The notes: generated from the sequence alone by a model not told the origin. DNA of 64,000 nucleotides from Aved-18 sp964606665 (GCA_964606665.1 CAZSHS010000001.1:62001-126000), one strand, 5' to 3'. Counted from the stretch's first letter, positions 7,179 through 17,170 are shown. Program-made: numbers and translations.

Positions 7179-9965
7179 GTGAGTCCCGAAGGCGATATCA
7201 ACCAAGCGAAAGCCGAGCCGGTGGAAGAAACCACCAGTGCACTCCAAAACGAGTACACTTCGGTCAACCTGGCTCGTGCCGATTTCGGTGTCACTCCCGA
7301 CCAGCCAATAACCAAACCTGCTGCCGACCCGTATTACGTCAACAACGGCGATCAGCCCTGGAAAGCAAACCCCAACAACAGTTTCGTTCCACCGGCAGAC
7401 AACAAAACCAGCGACCCTTATTTCAATCCCAACGCAAGCAGACCTTGGCGCGCCAAACCATTTGAAGACGGTGGCACGCAATTTCGTCGTCCTGGCGATC
7501 CTGTCATAAATCCTCCAGTCGATCAAACCGACCCTAGATTCAGACCGCAAGTTCTTCCCAATCAGAGCTATGTTCCAGATCAGCAGTATTTGCCCCAAGA
7601 CCAACAATTTGTGCCTGGTTTTGTGTCACCTAACACTCAATTTAATCCCCAATACAGTCCTGAATTCAATCCACAGTTCATTTCGAACAATGGTGTGCCA
7701 GCTTACAGCGGCATGGGCTTCAACTTCACCAATAACTTTTACAATGTGGGCGAACGTCCGCCACTCACTTTTAGTGGCAACATGACTGTTGTTCCTAGTG
7801 GAGTCGACAATATTCCAGTAGTGAAAATAAATACTGCATTTCCGGGACAACAATCTTTCTTTGGAGTTCCACTCAATAAAGCAAACGATGGAGTAGTAGT
7901 TAGCCCGACCGTTATTACTGTTCCGCAAGGTGATAAGACCCTACCGGTCAAAGTTGTGCCAGTCAAGACCGTGCCAGTTGTACCAGATAAGTTCGAGCCT
8001 GGTGTTGTTCCATCTTTGGATAGCAAAGGAAAAATTCCTTTAGTCAGCAATGAAGTAATCACAAATCCAATTGTAAGTCCCGATCTTACCGGTGTCGTTG
8101 TTGCTGAGCAAACCGAGCGCGTAGTTGTAAATCCAGTTGTTAACACCATTTCAAGCGACCTGGCTGATCCGACTAAAGTTGCTTCAACTGAAAATGTCGT
8201 TCTTCCCGTAGCTCAAACTACAAATGGTGTTGAAGTTCGTCCTGTAACAACCAACGGTGACCCAACTCTTATTGCACAGATTCCATCTAGTACAGATATT
8301 CCGCAAGTCTCTAATGCGCTTGTCCCTATTGATCAAAAGACCCAAGATCGAGCCACTGATGTCTGGTCAAATATCAAAAATGAAACTTATCGCGGTACCA
8401 CTACTACTGTGGCTGGTCTCACCTGGGCGTTCTCAAATAAATTGCCTCGCGATAACACTTTCATGGCTAATTGGGCTGCCAAAAACAACTGGACTGTGAA
8501 GCCTGATCCAAACATCAACTGGAGCGCTAAGCTACGTGATCCAGCCGGTGCGATCGTTGGAGTTAATGCTTATCAGTGGACCGCCGGTGCCTGGAATTGG
8601 GCTACAGGCAACCAAGAATGGAATAGTAATTCCAGAGTAGCAAACGTAACCATTCCAGCAGGTATTCTTGCTTATAGAGCTCTTTCTCCAAACGCCAAGA
8701 GCCCTGGAATTGCAGCATTAGTTACAGCCGGCACTTTTGGAGCAACTTATGTTGGTGATTCACTAGTGCCAGCTATGAAAAACACCGCTATTGGCACCCA
8801 CACTGGTTTCGATGATATCTCTATGGTTACCGGAATGTACGCGGCAACTAAAATTCCTACCCCTGGTGCGTTGACCAGAATCATGCCTGCAGCTTTAGGA
8901 AAAACGGCGCCGGGATTGTTGTGGAAAGCTGGCATTTTAACTGGTTCTTTCCTTGGCGGTAACGTAATTGAATCTGGCTGGAACTGGATGTTCGGCAAAG
9001 AATCTTTGAAAAATGATGCTACGTCTGCCATGACCGATGACGGAACAACCCGCACTGCTGACTCACTGACAAGAGCAAGGCAAAAATTTTCTAACTTGAG
9101 TGATTCTCAGTGGAGCGCTGCTCAAGCCGAGTATGTCAAAGTAAAAGCTGAAACTGACGCAATGAAACCTGGCCAAGATAGTCCAGAAAAAATGTCAATT
9201 GCAGATCGCAAGTTATTGATTCTTGCCGGTGCAGTAGGCGAAAACTATTTGAATAATGGCACCCAGGTAACCGGACAGGGTAACACTTTCCTTGGTAAAG
9301 GCACTGATATCGATTTGAACTCGAAAGCTCTGGTTCGTTTGGTCGAAGCTAGAAATGCAGCCTATCGTCTCATACGCAGATACAACGAAAATGTCATGCC
9401 TGCAACTATTAATGGCACACCAGTAAACAAAGCAACTGAAGTAGCCGCTCTTACTCAAGAAGCTCAACGCTTGACTGGTCTGATTGGCAGAATTTATGCA
9501 CCGCATGATTATGAAAAAGCCTTGCCAGAATTTTTGAAGGCAGCTAATGAAAAACCCGCTGATTTCTTCACTAATTATGTAAAGTACAATTCGGATCGTG
9601 CTGCCGCTGATGAGCAAAGTTTGAGAAGTCGCGGAGTTTGGGACGATCCAAATTACAGAGAAGATCGAAGACTTATCGCCAAAACTCATAGCGACAAAGC
9701 CTTTGCAATAATGGTGTTGGCTCAGCGTGCTCTGGATGTTAACGCTGGCAGAGAAGCGGTTGAACTATTGCGCGGATTGCCTGGTAGCAATGATCCAGCT
9801 ATGAATGCCAGAACCGCTCTCAATGCTGCAATAACTAATTTCAATCAGCTCCCAGATACCAATCCCGCAGATATTGAGAACATGAACAGATTGAGAGCTA
9901 TGTTCATCAGACTGAATGCTCAAATCAAGGCTAAGTTCCCAACCATTTATCCAAATACTCCATAA
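7179..9965 (+). CDS. large low-complexity protein, unrecognised
   Basis: 928 residues from GTG 7179 (GAGAGG 9 nt upstream). No signal peptide. Residues 1-400 are Pro/Asn/Val-rich and include a tandem repeat, DPYYVNNGDQPWKANP (50-65) and DPYFNPNASRPWRAKP (79-94), then many VVP/NPVV strings. Residues about 485-535 and 577-605 are hydrophobic, Gly/Ala-rich stretches that could be membrane-inserted. The last ~300 residues are helical and charged, ending with an ordinary soluble-looking region. I do not recognise a family. It is read alone between dcd and comEC. Composition suggests an envelope-associated or structural role, but that is only inference. Confidence 0.75.
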   Translation: MSPEGDINQAKAEPVEETTSALQNEYTSVNLARADFGVTPDQPITKPAADPYYVNNGDQPWKANPNNSFVPPADNKTSDPYFNPNASRPWRAKPFEDGGTQFRRPGDPVINPPVDQTDPRFRPQVLPNQSYVPDQQYLPQDQQFVPGFVSPNTQFNPQYSPEFNPQFISNNGVPAYSGMGFNFTNNFYNVGERPPLTFSGNMTVVPSGVDNIPVVKINTAFPGQQSFFGVPLNKANDGVVVSPTVITVPQGDKTLPVKVVPVKTVPVVPDKFEPGVVPSLDSKGKIPLVSNEVITNPIVSPDLTGVVVAEQTERVVVNPVVNTISSDLADPTKVASTENVVLPVAQTTNGVEVRPVTTNGDPTLIAQIPSSTDIPQVSNALVPIDQKTQDRATDVWSNIKNETYRGTTTTVAGLTWAFSNKLPRDNTFMANWAAKNNWTVKPDPNINWSAKLRDPAGAIVGVNAYQWTAGAWNWATGNQEWNSNSRVANVTIPAGILAYRALSPNAKSPGIAALVTAGTFGATYVGDSLVPAMKNTAIGTHTGFDDISMVTGMYAATKIPTPGALTRIMPAALGKTAPGLLWKAGILTGSFLGGNVIESGWNWMFGKESLKNDATSAMTDDGTTRTADSLTRARQKFSNLSDSQWSAAQAEYVKVKAETDAMKPGQDSPEKMSIADRKLLILAGAVGENYLNNGTQVTGQGNTFLGKGTDIDLNSKALVRLVEARNAAYRLIRRYNENVMPATINGTPVNKATEVAALTQEAQRLTGLIGRIYAPHDYEKALPEFLKAANEKPADFFTNYVKYNSDRAAADEQSLRSRGVWDDPNYREDRRLIAKTHSDKAFAIMVLAQRALDVNAGREAVELLRGLPGSNDPAMNARTALNAAITNFNQLPDTNPADIENMNRLRAMFIRLNAQIKAKFPTIYPNTP

Positions 9966-10054
9966 ATATTTGAGAACTCAAACTGGCAAGGGCCAATTGA
10001 ACTATTCTCCACTTTCCTTCGTCTTATTAAGTGAAGGCTCCTGGAGGAAGATTT

Positions 10055-11635
10055 ATGACTGGCAAATTAAGGCCGGTGCATTTGACTGCTCTGGGCTGTC
10101 TATTTTGGGCTTTCGGTTTACTAATTGCTATTTATTGTGTTTGCGATTATTGGAGTAAACAAGGTCCTTCATTATATCCGCAGTACCATATATGGTACCA
10201 GACAAATTTTGCTTGGTTCCAGATCCTAATTGCTTTCATTTGTGCAGCAATTGGCATGTTAACCAGAAAAAACTTGTTGGGTGTGTTCTTATATTTAATG
10301 GCAAGTCATGGATTATCATTTGGACTCGCGCAAGCGCCAGCTCCAGATAAGTCGGATATTTGCTTCAAGCTCAATCAAACTGTATTAGTGCAAGCGCATA
10401 TCGAAGAAGGGCTTGGACTCAAGACATCACTTGTAGACGAAATCAAAATAGATCGTCTTGTACTGAATTGTAAAAGCAGTATTTATCCAAGCAAAATAGG
10501 TGAAGGTAAGCATATTTTGGCCAAAGCAAAAGTAGAATCTTTGCAATCTATGTCAGTGAACAGCATCGGTCGTTATTTGAAAAATCGTGTGTTTAGTCGC
10601 TTACACATTCTTGAGACGGATGATGCTGGGTTATGTTCTTTGAGAGTTCCTCTATTTGTGCAAATGCGAAAGTGTATGGTCGAGCGCCATGAGGAAATAC
10701 TGGGAAAAGTAAACGGTGCATTGCTTGCATCGATTGTTTTAGGCGATAAAGTAGTCGACTTGCCATCGAGCGTCAAGAGCGATTTTAGGCGCTCTGGCGT
10801 ATCGCATTTACTTGCTGCTTCTGGATTTAACCTGTCTATTTTTGTCACTGCTATGTGTTTGTGTTTGCGTCTTGTTACTCGTTACAGCACAATCATTTCT
10901 GTAGCTGGAATTTTGTCAGTAATTAGTTTTGTATTGCTTGCAGGGCCCTCTCCATCTGTTGTGAGAGCCGCTATCTGGGCAGTGCTCTTGTTATTACTTA
11001 AACTCACAGATAGGCGAATAAATTTATTTGCCTTGCTTGCCTTCTCGATGTTTTTGCATCTGGTTATTGATCCATTTTCAATTCTAGATATAGGTTGGCA
11101 GCTTTCTTATGCAGCTACTGCAAGCATTATCTGCGGAGTGGAAAATATAATGGATAATGAAAAAGAGCAAAAGTTTTCCATTTTAAAATCCATTTTTAAA
11201 TGGCTTCGCACAGCAAGCGTAGTTGTATTAATGGCTCAGGCAGCCGTTTTGCCGTTGGCATGTTTGTATTTTAAACAAATCAACGCCATGTTTTTAGTAG
11301 TGAATTTGATGCTCGATCCGCTTGTGGCACCACTGACGATACTGGGGTTTGTTTCGTCTTGGTTCAGTCTTGTGGGACGCGATGCGGCATGGGTACTCGA
11401 TATTCTTGCCTATTATCCGCTTCAATATATGTTGTGGGTGACAAATTTTTTTGCTCGCGTAGAATTTACGCAAATAAATATCAAGCCGCCGCCGACCTGG
11501 ATTGTATTCGAATATTCTATTGCCTTCATTTACTTTGTTTATGCAAAGCAAGGCTCAAAGCGCGACTTCAAATTCGCGTCTCTTGTATTTTTTTTGTCTT
11601 TGTTGCTTTTGCTGTTGAGTTCTATTTGCCCATAG
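10055..11635 (+). CDS. comEC: ComEC/Rec2-type DNA uptake channel protein
   Basis: 526-residue polytopic membrane protein. An N-terminal region with several membrane segments and a small soluble domain is followed from about residue 225 by the Competence domain: ASIVLGDKVVDLPSSV, SGVSHLLAASGFNLSIF and AGPSPSVVRAAIWA are the family signatures. It should form the inner-membrane channel for single-stranded DNA in transformation. It stops after the membrane domain and lacks the metallo-beta-lactamase-like domain of long ComEC forms. Start is ATG 10055 with GGAGG 7 nt upstream, not the GTG at 10031. The 3' end overlaps the convergent AAA+ gene by 14 bp. Confidence 0.88.
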   Translation: MTGKLRPVHLTALGCLFWAFGLLIAIYCVCDYWSKQGPSLYPQYHIWYQTNFAWFQILIAFICAAIGMLTRKNLLGVFLYLMASHGLSFGLAQAPAPDKSDICFKLNQTVLVQAHIEEGLGLKTSLVDEIKIDRLVLNCKSSIYPSKIGEGKHILAKAKVESLQSMSVNSIGRYLKNRVFSRLHILETDDAGLCSLRVPLFVQMRKCMVERHEEILGKVNGALLASIVLGDKVVDLPSSVKSDFRRSGVSHLLAASGFNLSIFVTAMCLCLRLVTRYSTIISVAGILSVISFVLLAGPSPSVVRAAIWAVLLLLLKLTDRRINLFALLAFSMFLHLVIDPFSILDIGWQLSYAATASIICGVENIMDNEKEQKFSILKSIFKWLRTASVVVLMAQAAVLPLACLYFKQINAMFLVVNLMLDPLVAPLTILGFVSSWFSLVGRDAAWVLDILAYYPLQYMLWVTNFFARVEFTQINIKPPPTWIVFEYSIAFIYFVYAKQGSKRDFKFASLVFFLSLLLLLLSSICP

Positions 11636-12914
11636 CGGCAAAGTAAACTGCGCAAGCGTGGTCTAGGTACTCGCGTGATAGACGTGGGTCGGTCTGCAAG
11701 AATGTGCAGAGGTTGATTACCTGATCCACAACGTCACGCGGGTGACAGCATCGCATTGAGCGTTTGCCAGAACGATATTGCGAGTCGATTAAGTAATTGA
11801 CCGCTTCTTCGTTGTAAGGAACGCCTGTGCGCTGACAGTATTGCAAGAAGATCCATTTGAATTCGTCTTCTGTTGGACTTGCGATATTAATCTTGTACGG
11901 AATACGTCTCAAGAAGGCTTCGTCTACTAGATCCGAAGGGTTCAAGTTAGTTGAGAAAACAAGTAACTGTTCAAACGGTACTTCTAGTTTTTTACCGGTG
12001 TGCAGTGTCAAATAGTCCACTCGTTTTTCCAGAGGAACAATCCATCTGTTCAAGAGTGACTTGTGGTCAATTCTTTGACGACCGAAGTCATCGATGAGCA
12101 ATAAGCCGCAGTTCGACTTGAGCTGGATGGGCGCTTCGTAAAGTTTGGTACCGTAGTCGAATTGCAATTCGAGCATGTCGATGGTCAACTCACCGCCAAC
12201 AACTACGCAAGGACGTTGAATTCGTACCCAGCGGTGGTCATAATCGCGCGGATAATTCGCTGCAGAAACCGATTCGTGGTTGTGACTGTCGAATACGCGG
12301 ATAATCTGTCCATCGCACTCTACGGCGTAAGGAATGAAGATGTGACCTTTGAATGAGCGAACAATGCGCTCAGCAATTGAGGTCTTACCGTTTCCTGGCT
12401 CACCAAACAAGAACATCCCGCGTCCAGAGTTGATTGCTGGACCGACTGAGTTGATCGTGCGTCTGTTCACCATGATGTCAGAGAACGCAACTTCAAGGTC
12501 GCGAGGGGTGACTGATTCGCGGCGGATAGTCTGATACTTGAGTGAGTCGATATAACGGTTCCATGGAACAGGACACGGTCCCACATAAGCGTTGTGGTCA
12601 AAGTAGGCTCTGGCGCGGTCGCGTCCCTTTTCTGTTGGTGTGTATTCATAGTCGGCTAGACCGCCTGAAGTTTTGACTTCAACAAGCAATTGCTTCTTGA
12701 GAACTTCGAGGATTTCTTCCACTAGTTTGAATGGCAACATGGTGCGCGATGCAATTTCGCGACCCAGGGCGAAGTTGACCATATAAATGTCTTTGAGAAC
12801 CAACTCTTCAAGGAAGCCTTCCTTCAACCCGGTTTCAGCAATCGAGTTTGGATATGGCGGAACGAATTCCTGTTGTTGTTGAAAACCAGTTGTTGTTTTG
12901 ACCTGTGGAGGCAT
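11622..12914 (-). CDS. AAA+ ATPase with N-terminal winged-helix-like domain
   Basis: 430 residues. The first ~130 residues look like a winged-helix domain (VLKDIYMVNFALGREIASRTMLPF, broken here by nothing unusual, then a wing-like YEYTPTEKGRDRA). The ATPase core has Walker A GEPGNGKTS (about residue 172), Walker B LLLIDDFG, sensor-1 STNLNPSDL and an arginine-finger-like FLRRIPYK. A C-terminal lid follows. It resembles small-protein ATPases that combine a regulatory wHTH with a MoxR/ClpX-like motor. Substrate unknown. It is separated by 90 nt from the transglutaminase operon upstream on the same strand and overlaps comEC tail to tail. Confidence 0.8.
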   Translation of the reverse strand: MPPQVKTTTGFQQQQEFVPPYPNSIAETGLKEGFLEELVLKDIYMVNFALGREIASRTMLPFKLVEEILEVLKKQLLVEVKTSGGLADYEYTPTEKGRDRARAYFDHNAYVGPCPVPWNRYIDSLKYQTIRRESVTPRDLEVAFSDIMVNRRTINSVGPAINSGRGMFLFGEPGNGKTSIAERIVRSFKGHIFIPYAVECDGQIIRVFDSHNHESVSAANYPRDYDHRWVRIQRPCVVVGGELTIDMLELQFDYGTKLYEAPIQLKSNCGLLLIDDFGRQRIDHKSLLNRWIVPLEKRVDYLTLHTGKKLEVPFEQLLVFSTNLNPSDLVDEAFLRRIPYKINIASPTEDEFKWIFLQYCQRTGVPYNEEAVNYLIDSQYRSGKRSMRCCHPRDVVDQVINLCTFLQTDPRLSREYLDHACAVYFAAMGK

Positions 12915-13004
12915 AAATGCTTACCGATCCTTGTAGAAATGAACTAGGCTGAGACGATATTGTACGGCAAATATTGCTAAATACATATAACTAATCTACC
13001 ACTT

Positions 13005-15725
13005 TTAGCGATTCACTTTACCTGGTGAAGGCACAGGAGGCAAGAGAGTACGGATTTTCTTGGACATTCCCTCTAGCTCAACGGCGCGATCTGAGGCGCC
13101 GAATCGGTCTAGACAATAAATATTGGTAAATTCGACCAGTAGTTCTTTTAGCTCAAGAGTGGCTGGAGAACCCATTTTTTCTAGTTCGGCAAATGCCTGC
13201 TCGGCTTTAGTGAGCATGTTCAATGGCGTGTCACAAGGCATTCTTTGCACATTGTAAGGCTTTAGCCATTCCATAACGCGCAAATAAATTTCGGAGCTTT
13301 GTTTGTTAACTTCGGTTGTTGCAAAGGGATTGCGCGGACGCCATTTTTTTATCAGGAAAATGAAAAGAGCAAGGGTAGCAACGAAAACGAGAGCGACCCC
13401 AATTCCTGCCCAAGAAATGAGGGCTAGAATTTCGGTCAATTGATTGAGCCAACTCCAGTCGCTTTTGGCATTGAGAAAAGCAAAGGGATTTTCCGATTTT
13501 TCTTTTGCTTTCTTTTGGGCTGTATTGTTTTGGGGTATCTTATCCAGCTTGCTGCCTTTGATTCCGGCCCCAAGTCCAGCGCCGTTTTTGTTTGCTTGTT
13601 TTTGTTTATTTATTGAGCGAACCAAATCACTGTTTGCCAGGGCAGAAATCCAGTTGGTGGCGGCACTTGCCTGTTTATCTGTTTCAGGGTAGCTTGCGTT
13701 GGGGCTGGGAGTGGGATCAAACGGTATCCAGCTCCAGTTGGGCAGGTAAATCTCACCCCATGCATGTCCGTCGCGCAAGCGCACTTCATAAAAGCCGGTA
13801 TTTTTGTTCAGTGTACCTGGTAAATAACCGCCTGCCATGCGAGCTGGAATGCCGATACTTCTGCACATGGTGACAAAGGCAGATGAAAAGTCGACACAGT
13901 TACCTTCTCTTGTTCGAAACAAGAAGTTGTAAACAAAATCGCCTTTGCTCATGCGCTTCAAATCAGAATTTTGATACTTACAATTTTTGTGCAGATATTC
14001 ACTTATACGCTCTGCCTGTACAAACCAGTTTTCGTCCTTGCCTGCCACTTTGCGAGCCAAGGCTCGCACTTCATCAGGAAAGTCTGGTGGAAGTGCAGTG
14101 TATTTATTGACCAATTCTTTTTCTAACTTTTCCAGTTCTTCGGCATTAGGTCCTTCAAAATAAGAACTGGAGCGTCTTACTAAATGCTCCATTACGTCAG
14201 TTTTATACACAGGCAAATGTGAAATGACAGTGTAGGTGATGCCATCTTTTAAGGGCTGATCCGACTTGATAGAGCCATCAGCTTGTGCAGTCAGTTGATT
14301 GAAATTACCGTTGATGGCTTCAGGGATCCAATAAGTGGGAAGCATATCGCCAAGCATTTGCGAACTGACAGTAATTTCTTGTTTAACCTCAACTGTCTGA
14401 CAATCAGGAGGAAGTAAGAGTGAATTTGCATTGCCCACGTCAAACCAGCCGGACTTTTCTGACTTAAATGTGATACCTGGAACCGGACCGCTGCGCGTCC
14501 AACCGACACCGTCGTAACTATCATAAGTAATGCGTCTTGTATAGCCGGGTCGAGAAGCAGCAACTTTGAATACGACAGTTTCTAGCTCTGCTCGACTGGG
14601 GGCGGCGCTAGAGGGATTGTACGACTGTACTTGTTGGTCCTGAGTGGCGCTTATATTTTTTGCTTCTTCAATAGAGCGAACTTGATTGGTGCTTTGTTTT
14701 CCATCACCGCCCTTGCCTGTGCCAGAGCCACTTCCAGAGCCAGAGCCAGAGCCAGAACTAGATCCGCTGCCAGAACCAGAGCCTGCCTGGGAGTTGCTTC
14801 CTGAGCCTGAAATGGTGCCCCCGCCTTGTGCGCCGGTACCAGATGTGGTGACACTGGCAGATGAGCTATTTGAGTTGGCGGTAGCGGTGGCAATTGAGTT
14901 TGTTCCGGTGTTACCGTTAATAACTTTTTTTGCGCCGCTACCACTTGCTGAATTACGATCGCCATGACTGAATTGACTTGTGTTCCCACCTAGACCGGGA
15001 ACAGTTGCCACATATGGAGCAATGAAATTCTTGGTGATTACACTTAAGAGTGAATCGCTTCTAGGAAAATAAAAGAAAACCAGAATAGATAAAACTGGTA
15101 AAAGTAAAATGGGTGTTAGCACCACTAGTGATACCGCTTTGCGATACTCGGTACTATGATCCTGCGCCAGCGAGCCGGGTCTTGCCGATTGTAAATTGGC
15201 AAGGGAAGTCGGTCCTAGAGTTTTGGTTTGCGAAACGCTCACAAAATAAAGTAAAAACGATAGTAGAAGCATGTAGCTTATAAGCCAAAATACAAACACT
15301 GCACTTGTAGTAAGACAGGCAGAGCAAGTCAGAAGTCCTATGCCAATTAGAGTAGAGACAGCAAATTCTTGCCTTGTTTTCAAGTCAAAACAGTGCAATG
15401 CTTGAAGCCCAGCTAAAACTTGTACAAGTGGCGAGAGCAGGTTTAAATGACCGTTCATGAACATCATGACGCATTGAAAAACAAATGCTCCAACTACAAA
15501 AATAGCTCCTGCAAAGGGAATTATTGGTAGCCAAAATGGTCGCTTATCGCTGTATAAATAGGACGTGTAACTGCCAATGAAAGCAAGCCACAAGTATAAA
15601 AGAGTGATGCCTGGATGCAACTGTATATAGGAGCACGAGCAAGTAATAATTAAGCAAGCCATAAAGGCAGTGCAAACCCGCACTGTAACTGATTTTTCAA
15701 GTGACGTTTGGGCGATGGTGCTCAT
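13005..15725 (-). CDS. TgpA-like transglutaminase membrane protein
   Basis: 906 residues. About six N-terminal membrane helices (DUF3488/TgpA_N type, residues ~15-235) lead to a Ser/Gly/Asn linker with an (SG)n stretch (~250-350). An extracytoplasmic transglutaminase-like core follows: REGNCVDFSSAF (Cys ~606), DGHAWGEIYL (His ~653) and PFDPTPS (Asp ~668) supply the papain-like triad. A membrane helix (~745-770) and a cytoplasmic DUF4129-like tail end the protein. Its start overlaps the DUF58 stop by 4 nt. MoxR-DUF58-TgpA operons are widespread; their role at the envelope is not well defined. Confidence 0.9.
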   Translation of the reverse strand: MSTIAQTSLEKSVTVRVCTAFMACLIITCSCSYIQLHPGITLLYLWLAFIGSYTSYLYSDKRPFWLPIIPFAGAIFVVGAFVFQCVMMFMNGHLNLLSPLVQVLAGLQALHCFDLKTRQEFAVSTLIGIGLLTCSACLTTSAVFVFWLISYMLLLSFLLYFVSVSQTKTLGPTSLANLQSARPGSLAQDHSTEYRKAVSLVVLTPILLLPVLSILVFFYFPRSDSLLSVITKNFIAPYVATVPGLGGNTSQFSHGDRNSASGSGAKKVINGNTGTNSIATATANSNSSSASVTTSGTGAQGGGTISGSGSNSQAGSGSGSGSSSGSGSGSGSGSGTGKGGDGKQSTNQVRSIEEAKNISATQDQQVQSYNPSSAAPSRAELETVVFKVAASRPGYTRRITYDSYDGVGWTRSGPVPGITFKSEKSGWFDVGNANSLLLPPDCQTVEVKQEITVSSQMLGDMLPTYWIPEAINGNFNQLTAQADGSIKSDQPLKDGITYTVISHLPVYKTDVMEHLVRRSSSYFEGPNAEELEKLEKELVNKYTALPPDFPDEVRALARKVAGKDENWFVQAERISEYLHKNCKYQNSDLKRMSKGDFVYNFLFRTREGNCVDFSSAFVTMCRSIGIPARMAGGYLPGTLNKNTGFYEVRLRDGHAWGEIYLPNWSWIPFDPTPSPNASYPETDKQASAATNWISALANSDLVRSINKQKQANKNGAGLGAGIKGSKLDKIPQNNTAQKKAKEKSENPFAFLNAKSDWSWLNQLTEILALISWAGIGVALVFVATLALFIFLIKKWRPRNPFATTEVNKQSSEIYLRVMEWLKPYNVQRMPCDTPLNMLTKAEQAFAELEKMGSPATLELKELLVEFTNIYCLDRFGASDRAVELEGMSKKIRTLLPPVPSPGKVNR
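14721..14787. repeat. hexanucleotide-type repeat encoding (Ser-Gly)n linker
   Basis: Imperfect tandem copies of CCAGAG (plus strand) encode the Ser-Gly run in the TgpA-like protein. The period is 6 bp, so copy changes would alter linker length without breaking the frame. Confidence 0.75.
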
Positions 15726-17170
15726 AGGGCAGATATCTCATCGTAATTTTGCAAAGTGGCAATTACACGTCCTATAGATGCCGAGGTTGCTCCTCGGCGA
15801 TCGGCCGAGCCAAGTCCTGTGTGCAGTGGAATATTTTTATTCACTCCTTCTAAATCTTGCCACGCTTTTTCTTTGGCCGCTTCTTTAGCCAGTTGTTTAA
15901 ATCTGCGAGACAATACCCAGAGTTCGACCCCGTTTAAGCCATCGCCTTCAGGATCGTTTTTAACAGGTAAAACAGCTAAGAGCGCCAATTTGCTATCAAC
16001 ACCAAAATGCGGTACTGGTGCTTCAAAGTCGTCCTTGCTTGTAAGGGGTTGAACTCGTGCCAGCATCTGAGACCACCGTGCCATCCCGGCTGTGAGGAGC
16101 GGCATATCGAGCAAGAATTCTGGCTGCACCGCTATTGGTTCTTCTGGGTCTGGAATAACATAGAAGTAAGGCGAGCCGCCCATTCGAAAACCTAGATTTA
16201 AAAGCGATGTCGCTACCGAAACAGCTAATTCGAACTGTTCCTGATTTCGCCATGGCGCCATTAAATCAAGTAAAACGTCGTAGCTTGGAAGACCTTCATG
16301 CTCAAATTCACGCACAAGTAATTTTCCTGCTTTGGCAGATGACGCCCAGTGAATTAAACGTATTCCGTCGCCAGTTTGAAATTCGCGCAAAGATTTTACT
16401 GAGGTAGAAGGTGCTGTGGCAGTCGATCTTGAAGCCGATGACATTAAGGCGGTATTGCCTGATGCGCGCAGTCGGTACAAGAAACTTCCCGGTATTCCTG
16501 TCGAGCTTGGAAAAACAACTAATTTTTTGTTGTCTAAAACAGTCGTTGAATTTATATCAAAACTGCGTGACCACCAGGCTAGACTGAATGGAAAACAACA
16601 AAATGTCTGAATCGATTGCACTTCATAAACGCCACGTTCAATAGAAGGATTTTGAGCCATGATCCATTCTTCGTTAATTATGGTGTCAATTGACACTGGC
16701 TCCAGGATGCTGAATTTTTGTCGTGAGTCAATATTTTTTAAATCAACGCGCACCACAAGCCATTTGACCGGAAAAATATGAGCGAACTTCATCGAGCCGA
16801 GCATTCGGTCTAGCTTTATACGAACGTTTAATTGGTCGCCAACTACAAGGTCGTGCGGGAGTGAGACACTGACTGATACATCGAAAACCTGGAAAAAAGG
16901 CAAAATCACAGACATCGCAATAGTGGTAAAACCGCCTGCAGTCAATAAGTAAAGCCAGTCGTTGCCTGTTTCTGCAGCAAATAAATATAAGAGCAAAATA
17001 GCTATTAGGAAGTAATAAAAATTTTTCTGCACCACAAGCGAAAAGGATCCAGTAAGCGCAGGAAGACGAAAACGCAGGCCTTCTAGCGAAAATTTCTCAC
17101 CTTGTGGTTTGAGTGGAAATCTATACTGGTACGGGGATTTCTTCGAGTATTCTTTCAATAAGTTCAGCAT
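15722..17170 (-). CDS. DUF58 domain protein
   Basis: 482 residues. Two adjacent membrane helices (~40-85) precede a beta-rich domain and the DUF58 signature GDGIRLIHWASSAKAGKLLVR (about residue 265; motif split here as DGIRLIHWASSAKAG and KLLVREFEHEG). The C-terminal part is a von Willebrand A-like fold. It is the standard partner of MoxR ATPases. Its ATG lies 50 nt inside the moxR gene, an unusually long overlap. The first alternative start is a TTG 12 nt further, which does not remove it. Confidence 0.88.
   Translation of the reverse strand: MLNLLKEYSKKSPYQYRFPLKPQGEKFSLEGLRFRLPALTGSFSLVVQKNFYYFLIAILLLYLFAAETGNDWLYLLTAGGFTTIAMSVILPFFQVFDVSVSVSLPHDLVVGDQLNVRIKLDRMLGSMKFAHIFPVKWLVVRVDLKNIDSRQKFSILEPVSIDTIINEEWIMAQNPSIERGVYEVQSIQTFCCFPFSLAWWSRSFDINSTTVLDNKKLVVFPSSTGIPGSFLYRLRASGNTALMSSASRSTATAPSTSVKSLREFQTGDGIRLIHWASSAKAGKLLVREFEHEGLPSYDVLLDLMAPWRNQEQFELAVSVATSLLNLGFRMGGSPYFYVIPDPEEPIAVQPEFLLDMPLLTAGMARWSQMLARVQPLTSKDDFEAPVPHFGVDSKLALLAVLPVKNDPEGDGLNGVELWVLSRRFKQLAKEAAKEKAWQDLEGVNKNIPLHTGLGSADRRGATSASIGRVIATLQNYDEISAL

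Noticed and set aside
14651..14989. Open frames of repeats antisense or out-of-frame to the transglutaminase gene
   Set aside because: Produced by the CCAGAG repeat tract; no start signal or homology.
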